64,000 nt of DNA, taken from the NCBI GenBank assembly GCA_017617545.1, contig JAFZVZ010000017.1:1-64000 (forward strand). Reading direction: 5' to 3'. How positions within the stretch are numbered: position 1 is the stretch's first letter; each line of letters starts with the position of its first letter. Of this stretch, positions 51,847-59,927 are shown in pieces. Source of the stretch: Lachnospiraceae bacterium. GTDB taxonomy: Bacteria > Bacillota > Clostridia > Lachnospirales > Lachnospiraceae. The position numbers and the translations under genes are program-made. Below the pieces are notes generated by a model. It made no database searches, was not told the DNA's origin, and worked only from the letters and a program-made list of their open reading frames with translations.

Positions 51847-53001
51847 ATGAAGGTAATTTTGCTTCTGATCGTGGTCGTCATCTCGTATTTTGTGATGAGA
51901 TGGTACTACCGCAAATACTGGAAGAGACATCTCACGGTTTCCTTACAGTTCAGCCAGGAGACCGCGCATGAGGGAGAGTGGGTGTCCCTCGAGGAGGTCA
52001 TCACCAACAACAAGGCGATGCCGCTTCCCGCTCTCAAGGTTAAATTCCAGCTGTCCCGATTCATGGTTATCGAGAACACCGATACGAAGCATGTGACGGA
52101 CCACTACTACCGCAATGACCTTTTCTCCATCGGCGGATACAAGAAGGTTATCCGAAGACTGCCGCTGATGGCGACCAAGCGCGGACCGTACCGCGTGGAA
52201 GGTGTCCAGGTAGTCGCGAACGACATTTTCTTCTCAAAGCAGTACGCCCTGATCACCGACTCGGCGACGGAGCTTCTTGTTACTCCGTTCAACTATGAGA
52301 TCGGCACGGGTGACCTGCCGTTCCGAACCATGTGGGGCGAGGTTGTATCGAAGCTGAAGCTCTACGAGGACTATTCGGCGTTCGCGGGTCTCCGCGATTA
52401 CCAGCCGGGTGACCCGATCCAGCGTATCAACTGGAAGGCATCCGCGAGATCCGGCGACTGGCAGGTCAACTATTACGACACGACGATGGATAAGCGTCTG
52501 CACATCGTATTGCACGCTGAGCGCGGACCGATGCCTCATGAGGAGGATATGCGCGAGGAGCTGCTGCGTTTAGGCGTAAGCTTTGCGTCCTCTGCACTCG
52601 CGATCGGGCAGAGCGTCTCGATGGAGTGCAACGTGTCCGGTTCGGACGGAGGCGCACCTCTCATGATCTCCGAGGGAAGCTCGATGGGCCACCTGACCAG
52701 TATCGAGATCGGACTCGCGAAGATCGATTACGAGACCATTTTCGACGCGAAGCGCATGAAGCAGGCGATGCGTGAGAAGATGGAACTCGGCGACGGCAAT
52801 GATTTTTCGGCGGAAGAGGAAAATCACAACACAAGTGTGTTGTATGTTACGTATTCGCTCCGTCCGGAGTTTGAGAAGCGTGTGAGCGCCCGTATCCGCA
52901 TGGGAGCGCCGTGCTGCCTTGTCATCATCGGTGACAAGCTTCCGGAGCTGCCGCAGGAGATGAGCGGCTGTACGGCTCTGTGGAAGCCCAGAAATCTGTA
53001 A
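51847..53001 (+). CDS. DUF58-domain membrane-anchored protein
   Basis: A protein of 384 residues with one N-terminal helix (LLLIVVVISYFVMRWYY) and a DUF58 domain carrying the signature YQPGDPIQRINWKASAR at about residues 194-210. The start at 51847 follows AAGGAG. DUF58 proteins usually occur with a MoxR-type AAA+ ATPase, a von Willebrand-type protein and a transglutaminase-like protein. Only a possible DUF4129-type partner follows here, and no moxR lies upstream. The biochemical role is unknown; the context in other bacteria suggests envelope assembly or stress. Confidence 0.88.
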   Translation: MKVILLLIVVVISYFVMRWYYRKYWKRHLTVSLQFSQETAHEGEWVSLEEVITNNKAMPLPALKVKFQLSRFMVIENTDTKHVTDHYYRNDLFSIGGYKKVIRRLPLMATKRGPYRVEGVQVVANDIFFSKQYALITDSATELLVTPFNYEIGTGDLPFRTMWGEVVSKLKLYEDYSAFAGLRDYQPGDPIQRINWKASARSGDWQVNYYDTTMDKRLHIVLHAERGPMPHEEDMREELLRLGVSFASSALAIGQSVSMECNVSGSDGGAPLMISEGSSMGHLTSIEIGLAKIDYETIFDAKRMKQAMREKMELGDGNDFSAEEENHNTSVLYVTYSLRPEFEKRVSARIRMGAPCCLVIIGDKLPELPQEMSGCTALWKPRNL

Positions 53002-53013
53002 AGGAGGTAAGCG

Positions 53014-54114
53014 ATGAGAGATCAATTTCGTTTGGAACGATATGAAATGCAGCTGTTCACGATGCGCCATATCTGTGTCTTTCTGATCCTGTACTCGATC
53101 GCGCTCCTTGCAGTATTGCACCGGGTGTTCGGTGACAGTCTGTGGCTGATGCTGTTAGGCGCAGTCGTTGTGGTTGTGATCGCGCGTCTGTGGGCTGGCT
53201 TTTTCTCTGGAATGTTCTTAAAGAAGAACAGGAAGGGTCACGAGGTTATATTCCTTCCACTCGGTGTTATTCCGTTCGGCTGCTACGCGTACGCGGCGAT
53301 GAAGGACTATGAAATGCTTTCGTGGGTTGAGCTGATCCTGCTTGTGCTATTCCTCGGCCTTAACGTATACGCGATCTATCTTGCGCACTATGTGCGTTTC
53401 GTGGAATCAAACCGCGATGCCGATTACATGGCGGTTTATCATGTAACGATCGGTAACCTTCGAGCATATCGTCTTTGGTATCTGTCGACGATCCTGCTTG
53501 TTCTTTCGGTAGCCATCCTTCCGATCTGGGGACCGTTCAACCGGTTCTGGACGAACTGGATCAGTAAAATGTCAGAGCGCCTGCAGGCGGCCAACCAGGG
53601 AGGCGGAGGCGCGATCACGCCGTCGCCCGTCGATGTGACACCGACGCCGATCGACATGTCCGGTGCGGTTACGGAGGCTGCTTCGTCAGGCTCCAACCAG
53701 TGGATCGTGACGGTCATCTACATCGTGCTCGGCGCATTCATCATTTTCGCGACCGTACAGATGGCCCGCATCATGCTGACGAAGATCACGGACGCGAAGA
53801 CCAGTATGGAGACCGACCGTATCATCGACCTGAAGAAGACGATCATGCCGATCCAGGATGAGGTTATCCGTGTACGCGACGATTCCGTCATCGACGAAAA
53901 CGCGTATGCGAGAAGGATCCGCAGAACCTTCAAGCGTGCAGTATTTGACCGGTTCGGGGACGTGGATATTCCGGAGAAGACTCCGGAGGAGCTGCTCGGA
54001 ACCGGAAGACCGCAGGAGACCGACGACATTCTCCTCGAGAAATACGAGAAGGCACGCTACTCGAACATCCCCTGTACGCAGGACGATGTCAAGGCGATCC
54101 GTCCGCAGAAGTAA
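53014..54114 (+). CDS. membrane protein with DUF4129-like C-terminus
   Basis: A 366-residue membrane protein with about five helices (around 20-38, 43-62, 75-92, 100-122, 152-172), then a Pro/Thr-rich outer segment (about 200-230) and a last helix near 235-255. The cytosolic tail (about 290-366), with RRIRRTFKRAVFDRFG, KTPEELL and EKARYSN, resembles the DUF4129 domain found next to DUF58 and transglutaminase genes. AAAGGAGG precedes the ATG, 13 bp after the DUF58 gene, so they form a pair. Function unknown; the DUF4129 match is moderate. Confidence 0.75.
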   Translation: MRDQFRLERYEMQLFTMRHICVFLILYSIALLAVLHRVFGDSLWLMLLGAVVVVVIARLWAGFFSGMFLKKNRKGHEVIFLPLGVIPFGCYAYAAMKDYEMLSWVELILLVLFLGLNVYAIYLAHYVRFVESNRDADYMAVYHVTIGNLRAYRLWYLSTILLVLSVAILPIWGPFNRFWTNWISKMSERLQAANQGGGGAITPSPVDVTPTPIDMSGAVTEAASSGSNQWIVTVIYIVLGAFIIFATVQMARIMLTKITDAKTSMETDRIIDLKKTIMPIQDEVIRVRDDSVIDENAYARRIRRTFKRAVFDRFGDVDIPEKTPEELLGTGRPQETDDILLEKYEKARYSNIPCTQDDVKAIRPQK

Positions 54115-54140
54115 TTTCGCAGCTTCAGTGAAATTTTTTG

Positions 54141-54169
54141 TTGACAATTGCCGTATCATGTTGTACTAT
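54141..54169 (+). promoter_or_regulatory. promoter of the T-box leader
   Basis: TTGACA (54141-54146), 17 bases, TACTAT (54164-54169). The predicted transcript start is near 54176, at the beginning of the T-box. Confidence 0.8.
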
Positions 54170-54175
54170 AACGCG

Positions 54176-54472
54176 CAACGGGGCTTTTGTCCCGCGTTAA
54201 ATGCTAGGAGCAGGATTAGTAACTGTGCGTCCGGTTCAGAAAGCTGTCGGTTGATGCGAGACAGTCGACGATACACGGTGAACTCACCTGGGAGCTGCCG
54301 ATTGAAGACCGAAATCAGTAGGTTGTGTAGATTGAGCCGGGAGCCCGCCGTTACAAGGGCAGAACATCGACTGCGGTCCGTGTTCGCTGAGTGCATGAGA
54401 GATCATGAAGTAGAGTGGTACCACGCATATTGCGCCTCTACTGTCCGAAAGGGCAGTAGAGGCGTTTACGAT
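54176..54472 (+). ncRNA. T-box leader, leucine specifier (CUC)
   Basis: A leader RNA of about 300 nt that senses uncharged tRNA. Stem I has the helix CAGG/CCTG, then AGTA facing GAA (the loop E motif), then ACTGTG/CACGGT. The bases just after GAA are CUC followed by A, in the specifier loop; CUC is a leucine codon. The distal part has the usual CAGAAAGCTGTCGGTTG and GCGAGACAG segments. The linker CGCCGTTACA and the T-box sequence AGAGTGGTACCACGC (54413-54427) follow. Its UGGU would pair with an acceptor end ACCA, as in tRNA-Leu. AGTAGAG can pair with CTCTACT (antiterminator), or CGCCTCTACTG with CAGTAGAGGCG (terminator, ending near 54465 with a short T run). The alternatives exclude each other. 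Confidence 0.93.
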
Positions 54473-54528
54473 TCCATACACCTGCCTCACTGCCGATCAA
54501 TACTTGGATGAAATGAAAGGAAGACATC

Positions 54529-57054
54529 ATGAAGATCAGTTTCTCCACATTGGGATGTCCGGATTATTCTTGGACCGACATTTACACGATGGCAAAAGAC
54601 CTCGGTTACCACGGTATCGAGATCCGCGGTCTCGGGAATGACATTTTGGCGACGAGAGCGAAGCCATTTTCCGAAGCACAGCTTCCGAACACGGTCGCAA
54701 AGCTTCGTGAGATCGGGATCGAGGTATCCTGCCTTTCTTCCGGCATCGCATTGAAGTATCAGGCGAAGCTTCCGAAGATCATGGAGGAGTTGACGGCGTA
54801 CGCCAAGCTTGCAAACGCGCTTGGAACCGCGTATATCCGTGTTCTTGCCGATGAGCATCCCGCACCCGAGGGCGAGGTTGACGATGAGGCGATCATCGCG
54901 ACACTGAAGCAGCTCGTGCCGATCGCGGAGGAGTACAACGTAACGATGCTTGTTGAGACGAACGGCGTATACTCCGACACGGCGCGCCTGAAGAAGATCC
55001 TCGACGCAGTCGGAAGCCGCAAGATCGCAGCTCTTTGGGATATTCATCATCCGTACCGCAACTTCGGTGAGACGCCGGAGCAGACGGTAGCGAACCTCGG
55101 CGAGTACATCAAGTATGTCCATGTGAAGGACTCCGTGTGCCGCGACGGCCGCATTTCCTATCGCATGATGGGTGACGGCGACATGCCTCTGAAGGACGCA
55201 TTTGCCGCGCTGCAGAGCATGCACTACACCGGCTACGTATCGCTTGAGTGGGTGAAGCGCTGGTCGGCGGAGCTTGCGGACGCTTGGGTCGTGTTCCCGC
55301 AGTTCGCGAACTACATGCGTCCTTACAAGACGAAGCATAAGCACGCGCTGCAGACGGACAACCGCGGCACGGGCAACTATATCTGGCCGAAGGAGCGTCT
55401 GATCGACTATACGTTCCCGGATATCCTGGACCGTATCTGCGAGGCTTTTCCGACGCAGTACGCGTTCCGCTACACGGAGCTTGATTACACGAGAACGTAT
55501 CCTGAGTTCCGCGACGACGTTGACAATTTTGCGAGAGCACTGATCGCGATGGACGTGAAGAAGGGAGATCATGTTGCCATCTGGGCAACGAACGTGCCCG
55601 CATGGTACATCACGTTCTGGGCAACGACGAAGATCGGCGCTGTCCTTGTTACGGTCAATACCGCATACAAGATCCACGAGATCGAGTACCTGCTCCGCCA
55701 GTCCGATACGCACACGCTCGTCATGATCGACGGCTTCAAGGATTGCGACTATGTCGGAACGATCAAGGAGCTCTGCCCTGAGCTGGAGACGTGCGAGCCC
55801 GGCAAGCTGGAGAGCGAAAGACTGCCGTATCTGAAGAATATCATCACCGTTGACAGCCGTCAACCCGGTTGCTTTACCTGGGAGGAGGCGTTCAAGCTCG
55901 GTGAGACCGTGCCGCTGACGGAGGTTGAGAAGCGCCGTGCGGCAGTTGACAAGCACGATGTGTGCAACATGCAGTACACCTCGGGTACCACAGGTTTCCC
56001 GAAGGGCGTTATGCTCACGCACTACAACGTTGTCAACAACGGTAAGGCGATCGGCGACTGCATGGATCTGTCCACGGCGGACCGCATGATGATCCAGGTT
56101 CCGATGTTCCACTGCTTCGGTATGGTGCTTGCGATGACCGCGTCCGTGACGCACGGCGTTACGATGTCCCCGATCTCGGCATTTTCCCCGAGAAAAAGTC
56201 TGGACTGCATCAACCGCGAGAAGATCACGTGCTTCCACGGCGTTCCGACGATGTTCATCGCGATGCTCGGACACGAGAATTTCCCGAAGACCGATTTCTC
56301 GCATATGAGAACCGGTATCATGGCAGGTTCGCCTTGCCCGATCAAGACGATGGAAGAGGTCATCGAGAAGATGCACATGCCCGAGATCGTTATCACCTAC
56401 GGTCAGACCGAGGCATCGCCCGCAACGACGATGAGCAAGACGAGCGATACGATCGAGCAGCGTGTCAACACCGTAGGACCTTCGATCTTCGGCGTCGAGA
56501 CCAAGATCGTGGATCCCGAGACCGGCGAGGAGCTTCCGGACGGCGTACCGGGCGAGTTCTGCGCGCGCGGGTACAACATTATGAAGGGCTACTACAAGAT
56601 GCCTGAGGCAACTGCTGCGGCGATCGATGAGGACGGCTGGCTCCACTCCGGAGACCTGGCGCTTCGTCGCCCTGAGGACGGATACTACAAGATCACCGGC
56701 CGTATCAAGGATATGATCATCCGCGGCGGTGAGAACATCTATCCGAAGGAGATCGAGGACTTCCTTTACACGTACGACAAGGTGAAGGACGTTCAGGTCA
56801 TCGGTGTTCCGGATGCGGATTACGGCGAGGAGATCATGGCCTGCGTGATCCTGCAGGACGGTGCAGAGTGTACCGAGGAAGAGATCAAGGATTACGTCCG
56901 CACGCACATGGCAAAGCACAAGGTGCCGAGATACGTGGATTTTGTGTCGGAGTTCCCGATGAACGCGGCCGGCAAGATCCTGAAGTACAAGATGCGCGAG
57001 GAGGCTGTGGAGCGCCATAACCTTCATACCGCCAACAAGATCGAAACAGCGTAA
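54529..57054 (+). CDS. fusion of a TIM-barrel isomerase-like domain and an acyl-CoA synthetase
   Basis: An 841-residue two-domain protein under the leucine T-box. Residues about 1-275 form a sugar-phosphate isomerase/epimerase-like TIM barrel (AP endonuclease 2 family) with likely metal residues in LVETNG, LWDIHHP, YVHVKD and SLEWVK. Residues about 290-835 form a complete AMP-dependent acyl-CoA synthetase: the phosphate loop YTSGTTGFPKG, YGQTEAS, GWLHSGDLA, GRIKDMIIRGGENIYP and the catalytic Lys in AAGKILKY. It should activate a carboxylic acid to its CoA ester; the acid is unknown. Control by leucine starvation suggests a branched short acid such as isovalerate, or a role in leucine supply, but this is inference. 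GAAAGGAAG precedes the ATG and a strong terminator follows, so it is a single-gene unit. Confidence 0.9.
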   Translation: MKISFSTLGCPDYSWTDIYTMAKDLGYHGIEIRGLGNDILATRAKPFSEAQLPNTVAKLREIGIEVSCLSSGIALKYQAKLPKIMEELTAYAKLANALGTAYIRVLADEHPAPEGEVDDEAIIATLKQLVPIAEEYNVTMLVETNGVYSDTARLKKILDAVGSRKIAALWDIHHPYRNFGETPEQTVANLGEYIKYVHVKDSVCRDGRISYRMMGDGDMPLKDAFAALQSMHYTGYVSLEWVKRWSAELADAWVVFPQFANYMRPYKTKHKHALQTDNRGTGNYIWPKERLIDYTFPDILDRICEAFPTQYAFRYTELDYTRTYPEFRDDVDNFARALIAMDVKKGDHVAIWATNVPAWYITFWATTKIGAVLVTVNTAYKIHEIEYLLRQSDTHTLVMIDGFKDCDYVGTIKELCPELETCEPGKLESERLPYLKNIITVDSRQPGCFTWEEAFKLGETVPLTEVEKRRAAVDKHDVCNMQYTSGTTGFPKGVMLTHYNVVNNGKAIGDCMDLSTADRMMIQVPMFHCFGMVLAMTASVTHGVTMSPISAFSPRKSLDCINREKITCFHGVPTMFIAMLGHENFPKTDFSHMRTGIMAGSPCPIKTMEEVIEKMHMPEIVITYGQTEASPATTMSKTSDTIEQRVNTVGPSIFGVETKIVDPETGEELPDGVPGEFCARGYNIMKGYYKMPEATAAAIDEDGWLHSGDLALRRPEDGYYKITGRIKDMIIRGGENIYPKEIEDFLYTYDKVKDVQVIGVPDADYGEEIMACVILQDGAECTEEEIKDYVRTHMAKHKVPRYVDFVSEFPMNAAGKILKYKMREEAVERHNLHTANKIETA

Positions 57055-57063
57055 AATAAGCCT

Positions 57064-57102
57064 GCGAGCGGTGGTGCACAACATGCCCGCCGCTCGCTTT
57101 TG
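57064..57102 (+). terminator. terminator after the fusion gene
   Basis: GCGAGCGGTGG pairs with the complementary CCGCCGCTCGC (one G-T pair), followed by TTTTG. Confidence 0.82.
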
Positions 57103-57126
57103 CAGTAAAGTTATTGAATTCACCTG

Positions 57127-57155
57127 TTGACAATTTTGCTTGTCTGTAGTAATAT
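57127..57155 (+). promoter_or_regulatory. promoter of tRNA-Trp
   Basis: TTGACA (57127-57132), 17 bases, TAATAT (57150-57155), 30 bases before the tRNA. Confidence 0.8.
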
Positions 57156-57184
57156 GTGAAACGGTTCGCGAGAACCGAACAAAT

Positions 57185-57257
57185 AGGGGTATAGTTCAGC
57201 TGGTAGAATAACGGTCTCCAAAACCGCAGGTCGTGGGTTCGAATCCTACTGCCCCTG
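57185..57257 (+). tRNA. tRNA-Trp (anticodon CCA)
   Basis: A 73-base cloverleaf. Acceptor AGGGGTA pairs with TGCCCCT and the discriminator is G, as usual for bacterial tRNA-Trp. The D arm contains TTCAGCTGGTAGA, the anticodon loop is CTCCAAA with CCA, and the T arm is GTGGG/CCTAC with the TTCGAAT loop. The 3' CCA is not encoded. No terminator is seen before the next gene, so both may share a transcript. Confidence 0.97.
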
Positions 57258-57375
57258 TCGAAGGACCAATGTCGGGTTGCCGGTCGGCAATGCGCCGTTG
57301 GTCTTTCGTGTTATATGGGATATATTGGGTCGGAGAAGGAACCAGGGAAGTTTTTTCCCGGAAAGGATCGTTACT

Positions 57376-58011
57376 ATGGGTTACGCGGAAGAGTTTATGT
57401 GTGTCAAGCAGTTTCCTGAGCTTTATGAAGCATGCATGGCAGCCGGAGACGCATTTGAGAACAGCAGAAAGGATGAAGTTCTGCCGAATGTAAACAAGGC
57501 ATTCGATGAGATGAAGAACATTCTCGAGGAACGGTCCGGAGTCAAGGCACATATTCTGATCGGCGAGGAGGGAAATTTCCTGTCGGATCTCTCCAAGCGG
57601 AATTATCAGATGTATTCGACGGTGGCAGCGATCGATGAGAAGGATCCGTGGACGGTTCTTAAGGAATCGGAAATGCAGAGCGCCACGTCATCGGATCAGG
57701 CAAACAACGCATTTTACGCGCTTCAGGAAGAAGTAACCAAGTTCGCAAGATATTATGTGCGCGGCGCGCGCCCGAACTCCATTGAGGAGGCTGACACCGT
57801 CGCGAACGACGGGTTCTATTTAAGCCGCAGGGACCGCAACCGCTCGGACGACGCGTTCGGTATCATCGCGTCGGGCGGAATGCTTATCACGGGCATCATA
57901 CTTCTCATCATTTCCGCGATTGGAGGCCGTTCCAATCTGATGATGATCGGTCTCGTGTTCATCGTGTTCGCGGCTGTGCTTGTAGGACTGAGGTTTGTCA
58001 AGAAGAACTAG
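57376..58011 (+). CDS. hypothetical membrane protein
   Basis: A protein of 211 residues, start 57376 (MGYAEEF) after GAAAGGA. About 150 N-terminal residues are soluble and mostly helical, with several acidic helices and no recognised motif. They are followed by two closely spaced membrane helices (about 168-185 and 190-206) and a short basic end. It could be a membrane-tethered cytosolic domain. It lies between tRNA-Trp and tgt, 18 bp upstream of tgt, so it may be part of the tgt-yajC transcript. Function unknown. Confidence 0.75.
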   Translation: MGYAEEFMCVKQFPELYEACMAAGDAFENSRKDEVLPNVNKAFDEMKNILEERSGVKAHILIGEEGNFLSDLSKRNYQMYSTVAAIDEKDPWTVLKESEMQSATSSDQANNAFYALQEEVTKFARYYVRGARPNSIEEADTVANDGFYLSRRDRNRSDDAFGIIASGGMLITGIILLIISAIGGRSNLMMIGLVFIVFAAVLVGLRFVKKN

Positions 58012-58029
58012 TTTTTGAGCAGGTATCCT

Positions 58030-59166
58030 ATGTATCGTATCATAAAAACAGACGGCTGCGCGAAGCGCGGTGAGCTGACGACGGTGCACGGTGTCATTCA
58101 GACGCCGGTGTTCATGAACGTCGGCACGGTCGCTGCGATCAAGGGCGCGGTATCTTCGCCGGACCTCGAGGGGATCGGCACTCAGGTTGAGCTGTGCAAC
58201 ACGTATCACCTCCACGTGCGTCCCGGCGACGAGATCGTGCGCGCGTGCGGCGGACTTCATCGCTTTATGAACTGGAAACGGCCGATCCTGACCGATTCCG
58301 GCGGCTTCCAGGTGTTTTCCCTGGCGGGTCTTCGGAAAATAAAGGAGGAGGGCGTGTCCTTCCACTCTCATGTCGACGGAAGACTGATCTTCATGGGTCC
58401 TGAGGAGAGCATGCGCATCCAGTCGAACCTCGGCTCGACGATCGCCATGGCATTTGACGAGTGTCCTCCCAGCACGGCGGAGAAGGAATATATTCAAAAG
58501 TCTGTCGACCGGACGACAAGGTGGCTTGAGCGCTGCAAGGCAGAGATGGATCGCTTGAATTCACTGCCCGACACGGTCAATCCCCATCAGCTTTTGTTCG
58601 GTATCAACCAGGGCGGTATCTACGAGGACATCCGGATCGAGCACGCGAAGCGGATCACGGAGCTGGACCTGCCCGGATACGCGGTAGGCGGCCTTGCGGT
58701 AGGCGAATCACACGAGGAGATGTACCGGATCCTCGATGCCGTTGTACCGTATCTGCCGCAGAATAAACCCGTGTACCTGATGGGAGTCGGAACTCCCGCA
58801 AACATTCTTGAGGCAGTGTCGCGCGGCGTCGATTTCTTTGACTGCGTGTATCCGACGAGAAACGGTCGCCACGGCCATGCGTACACGAACCGCGGAAGGC
58901 TGAACTTAAAGAACGAGCGCTACAAGACGGACGAGCGCCCGATCGAGGAAGGCTGTGACTGTCCCGCGTGTAGAAACCATTCGCGCGCGTACATTCGACA
59001 CCTGCTCGTCGCGGGGGAAATGCTCGGACTTCGCCTTATGGTCTTGCATAATTTGCGTTTTTATAATAGAATGATGGAAGAAATCCGCGACGCGATCGAG
59101 GCAGGACGGTACGAAGAGTACAAGCGCGAAAAGCTTCATGGTTTTGAACTCGGCGTGGAAGACTGA
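58030..59166 (+). CDS. tgt: queuine tRNA-ribosyltransferase (tRNA-guanine transglycosylase)
   Basis: The enzyme exchanges guanine 34 for preQ1 in tRNAs with GUN anticodons. The 378 residues include TPVFMNVGTVAAIKG, NTYHLHVRPG, LTDSGGFQVFSL with the catalytic Asp region, FGINQGGIYED, GVDFFDCVYPTRNGRHG with the nucleophilic Asp, and the zinc site CDCPAC with a later His. The ATG at 58030 is used rather than the TTG at 58015, which would overlap the ribosome site. yajC follows at 77 bp, a classical pairing. Confidence 0.97.
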   Translation: MYRIIKTDGCAKRGELTTVHGVIQTPVFMNVGTVAAIKGAVSSPDLEGIGTQVELCNTYHLHVRPGDEIVRACGGLHRFMNWKRPILTDSGGFQVFSLAGLRKIKEEGVSFHSHVDGRLIFMGPEESMRIQSNLGSTIAMAFDECPPSTAEKEYIQKSVDRTTRWLERCKAEMDRLNSLPDTVNPHQLLFGINQGGIYEDIRIEHAKRITELDLPGYAVGGLAVGESHEEMYRILDAVVPYLPQNKPVYLMGVGTPANILEAVSRGVDFFDCVYPTRNGRHGHAYTNRGRLNLKNERYKTDERPIEEGCDCPACRNHSRAYIRHLLVAGEMLGLRLMVLHNLRFYNRMMEEIRDAIEAGRYEEYKREKLHGFELGVED

Positions 59167-59243
59167 GACAGAATATGGGAATATCAATCCCGTTTCTCGC
59201 AGATATATAAGACGCGGACGGAACGAAAGGAATTAAAAAAATT

Positions 59244-59576
59244 ATGAACGGTTTTTTGACACTTCTCACTCAGACAGGCGCGACCGGCGACACAGGATCG
59301 TTCCTGCCGCTGGTGATCATGATCGTAGTATTTGTCGCAGTATTTTACTTCTTCATCATGCGGCCGCAGGCCAACCAGGAGAAGAAGCAGAAGGCGCTTC
59401 TCGCATCCCTGGAGATCGGTGACAGCGTTCTGACCACCGCAGGATTTTACGGCGTGATCATCGACATGGTGGAAGGACAGGACATCATCATCGTAGAGTT
59501 CGGCAACAACAAGAACTGCCGTATCCCGATGCGGAAGAGCTCCGTGATCGAAGTTGAGAAGGCGAACGCTGAGTAA
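59244..59576 (+). CDS. yajC: preprotein translocase accessory subunit YajC
   Basis: A small membrane protein of 110 residues. One N-terminal helix (about 19-40) ends in FIMRPQANQEKKQK, the family signature, followed by a beta-rich cytosolic domain (IGDSVLTTAGFYGVI). It is associated with SecDF in protein export. GAAAGGAA precedes the ATG. It forms the usual pair with tgt; secD and secF, often next, are absent, and the 6S RNA gene follows. Confidence 0.95.
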   Translation: MNGFLTLLTQTGATGDTGSFLPLVIMIVVFVAVFYFFIMRPQANQEKKQKALLASLEIGDSVLTTAGFYGVIIDMVEGQDIIIVEFGNNKNCRIPMRKSSVIEVEKANAE

Positions 59577-59596
59577 TCGGCAAGAGTAAGATAACA

Positions 59597-59810
59597 GTTT
59601 CCTGGGGTGTTCGATACCTCCGTCATTTTTGAACCTACAAATCGACATAAGGGATTCCAATATTTGTATGCGGATGTCAGGCCTCCTTTGCAGTGGAAGG
59701 CAGAAGTATACGTGAGGTCACCCACCTGGCTACTGGCTGGGAGTCAAAAAGCGGAGCCGGCATCCCGGGATTTCAGCAAACATTTGTTCGAACAAATGTT
59801 TGCTTTTTTC
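59597..59810 (+). ncRNA. ssrS: 6S RNA
   Basis: The 5' part TTTCCTGGGGTGTTCG and the 3' part GCCGGCATCCCGGGATTTC pair to make the closing stem (CCTGGGGTG with CATCCCGGG). Both correspond in position and sequence to the E. coli 6S ends CTGAGATGTTCG and GGCATCTCGGAGATTC. A purine/pyrimidine-rich central region of about 140 bases would give the open bubble that imitates a melted promoter and sequesters the housekeeping RNA polymerase. A TAAGAT -10-like box lies at 59587-59592. The transcript ends at a perfect hairpin AGCAAACATTTGTT/AACAAATGTTTGCT (59775-59804) and a T run. The region has no protein frame. Confidence 0.82.
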
Positions 59811-59828
59811 TTTTTTATGTGCTATACT
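59800..59828 (+). promoter_or_regulatory. promoter of addBA, overlapping the 6S terminator
   Basis: TTGCTT (59800-59805), 17 bases, TATACT (59823-59828). The -35 box is made by the last bases of the 6S terminator stem. Confidence 0.6.
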
Positions 59829-59927
59829 TAGAAAAATGCTTTCTATGCCGGTTTGTTGAGTTACGAGATGATATTTCAGACCGGTGCAGTTTGTCGGTAT
59901 GCGCTTTTACGGAAGGGATGGAAGAAT

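Noticed and set aside
57185-57257. tRNA-linked integration site
   Set aside because: No integrase gene and no repeated 3' end of the tRNA were seen downstream.
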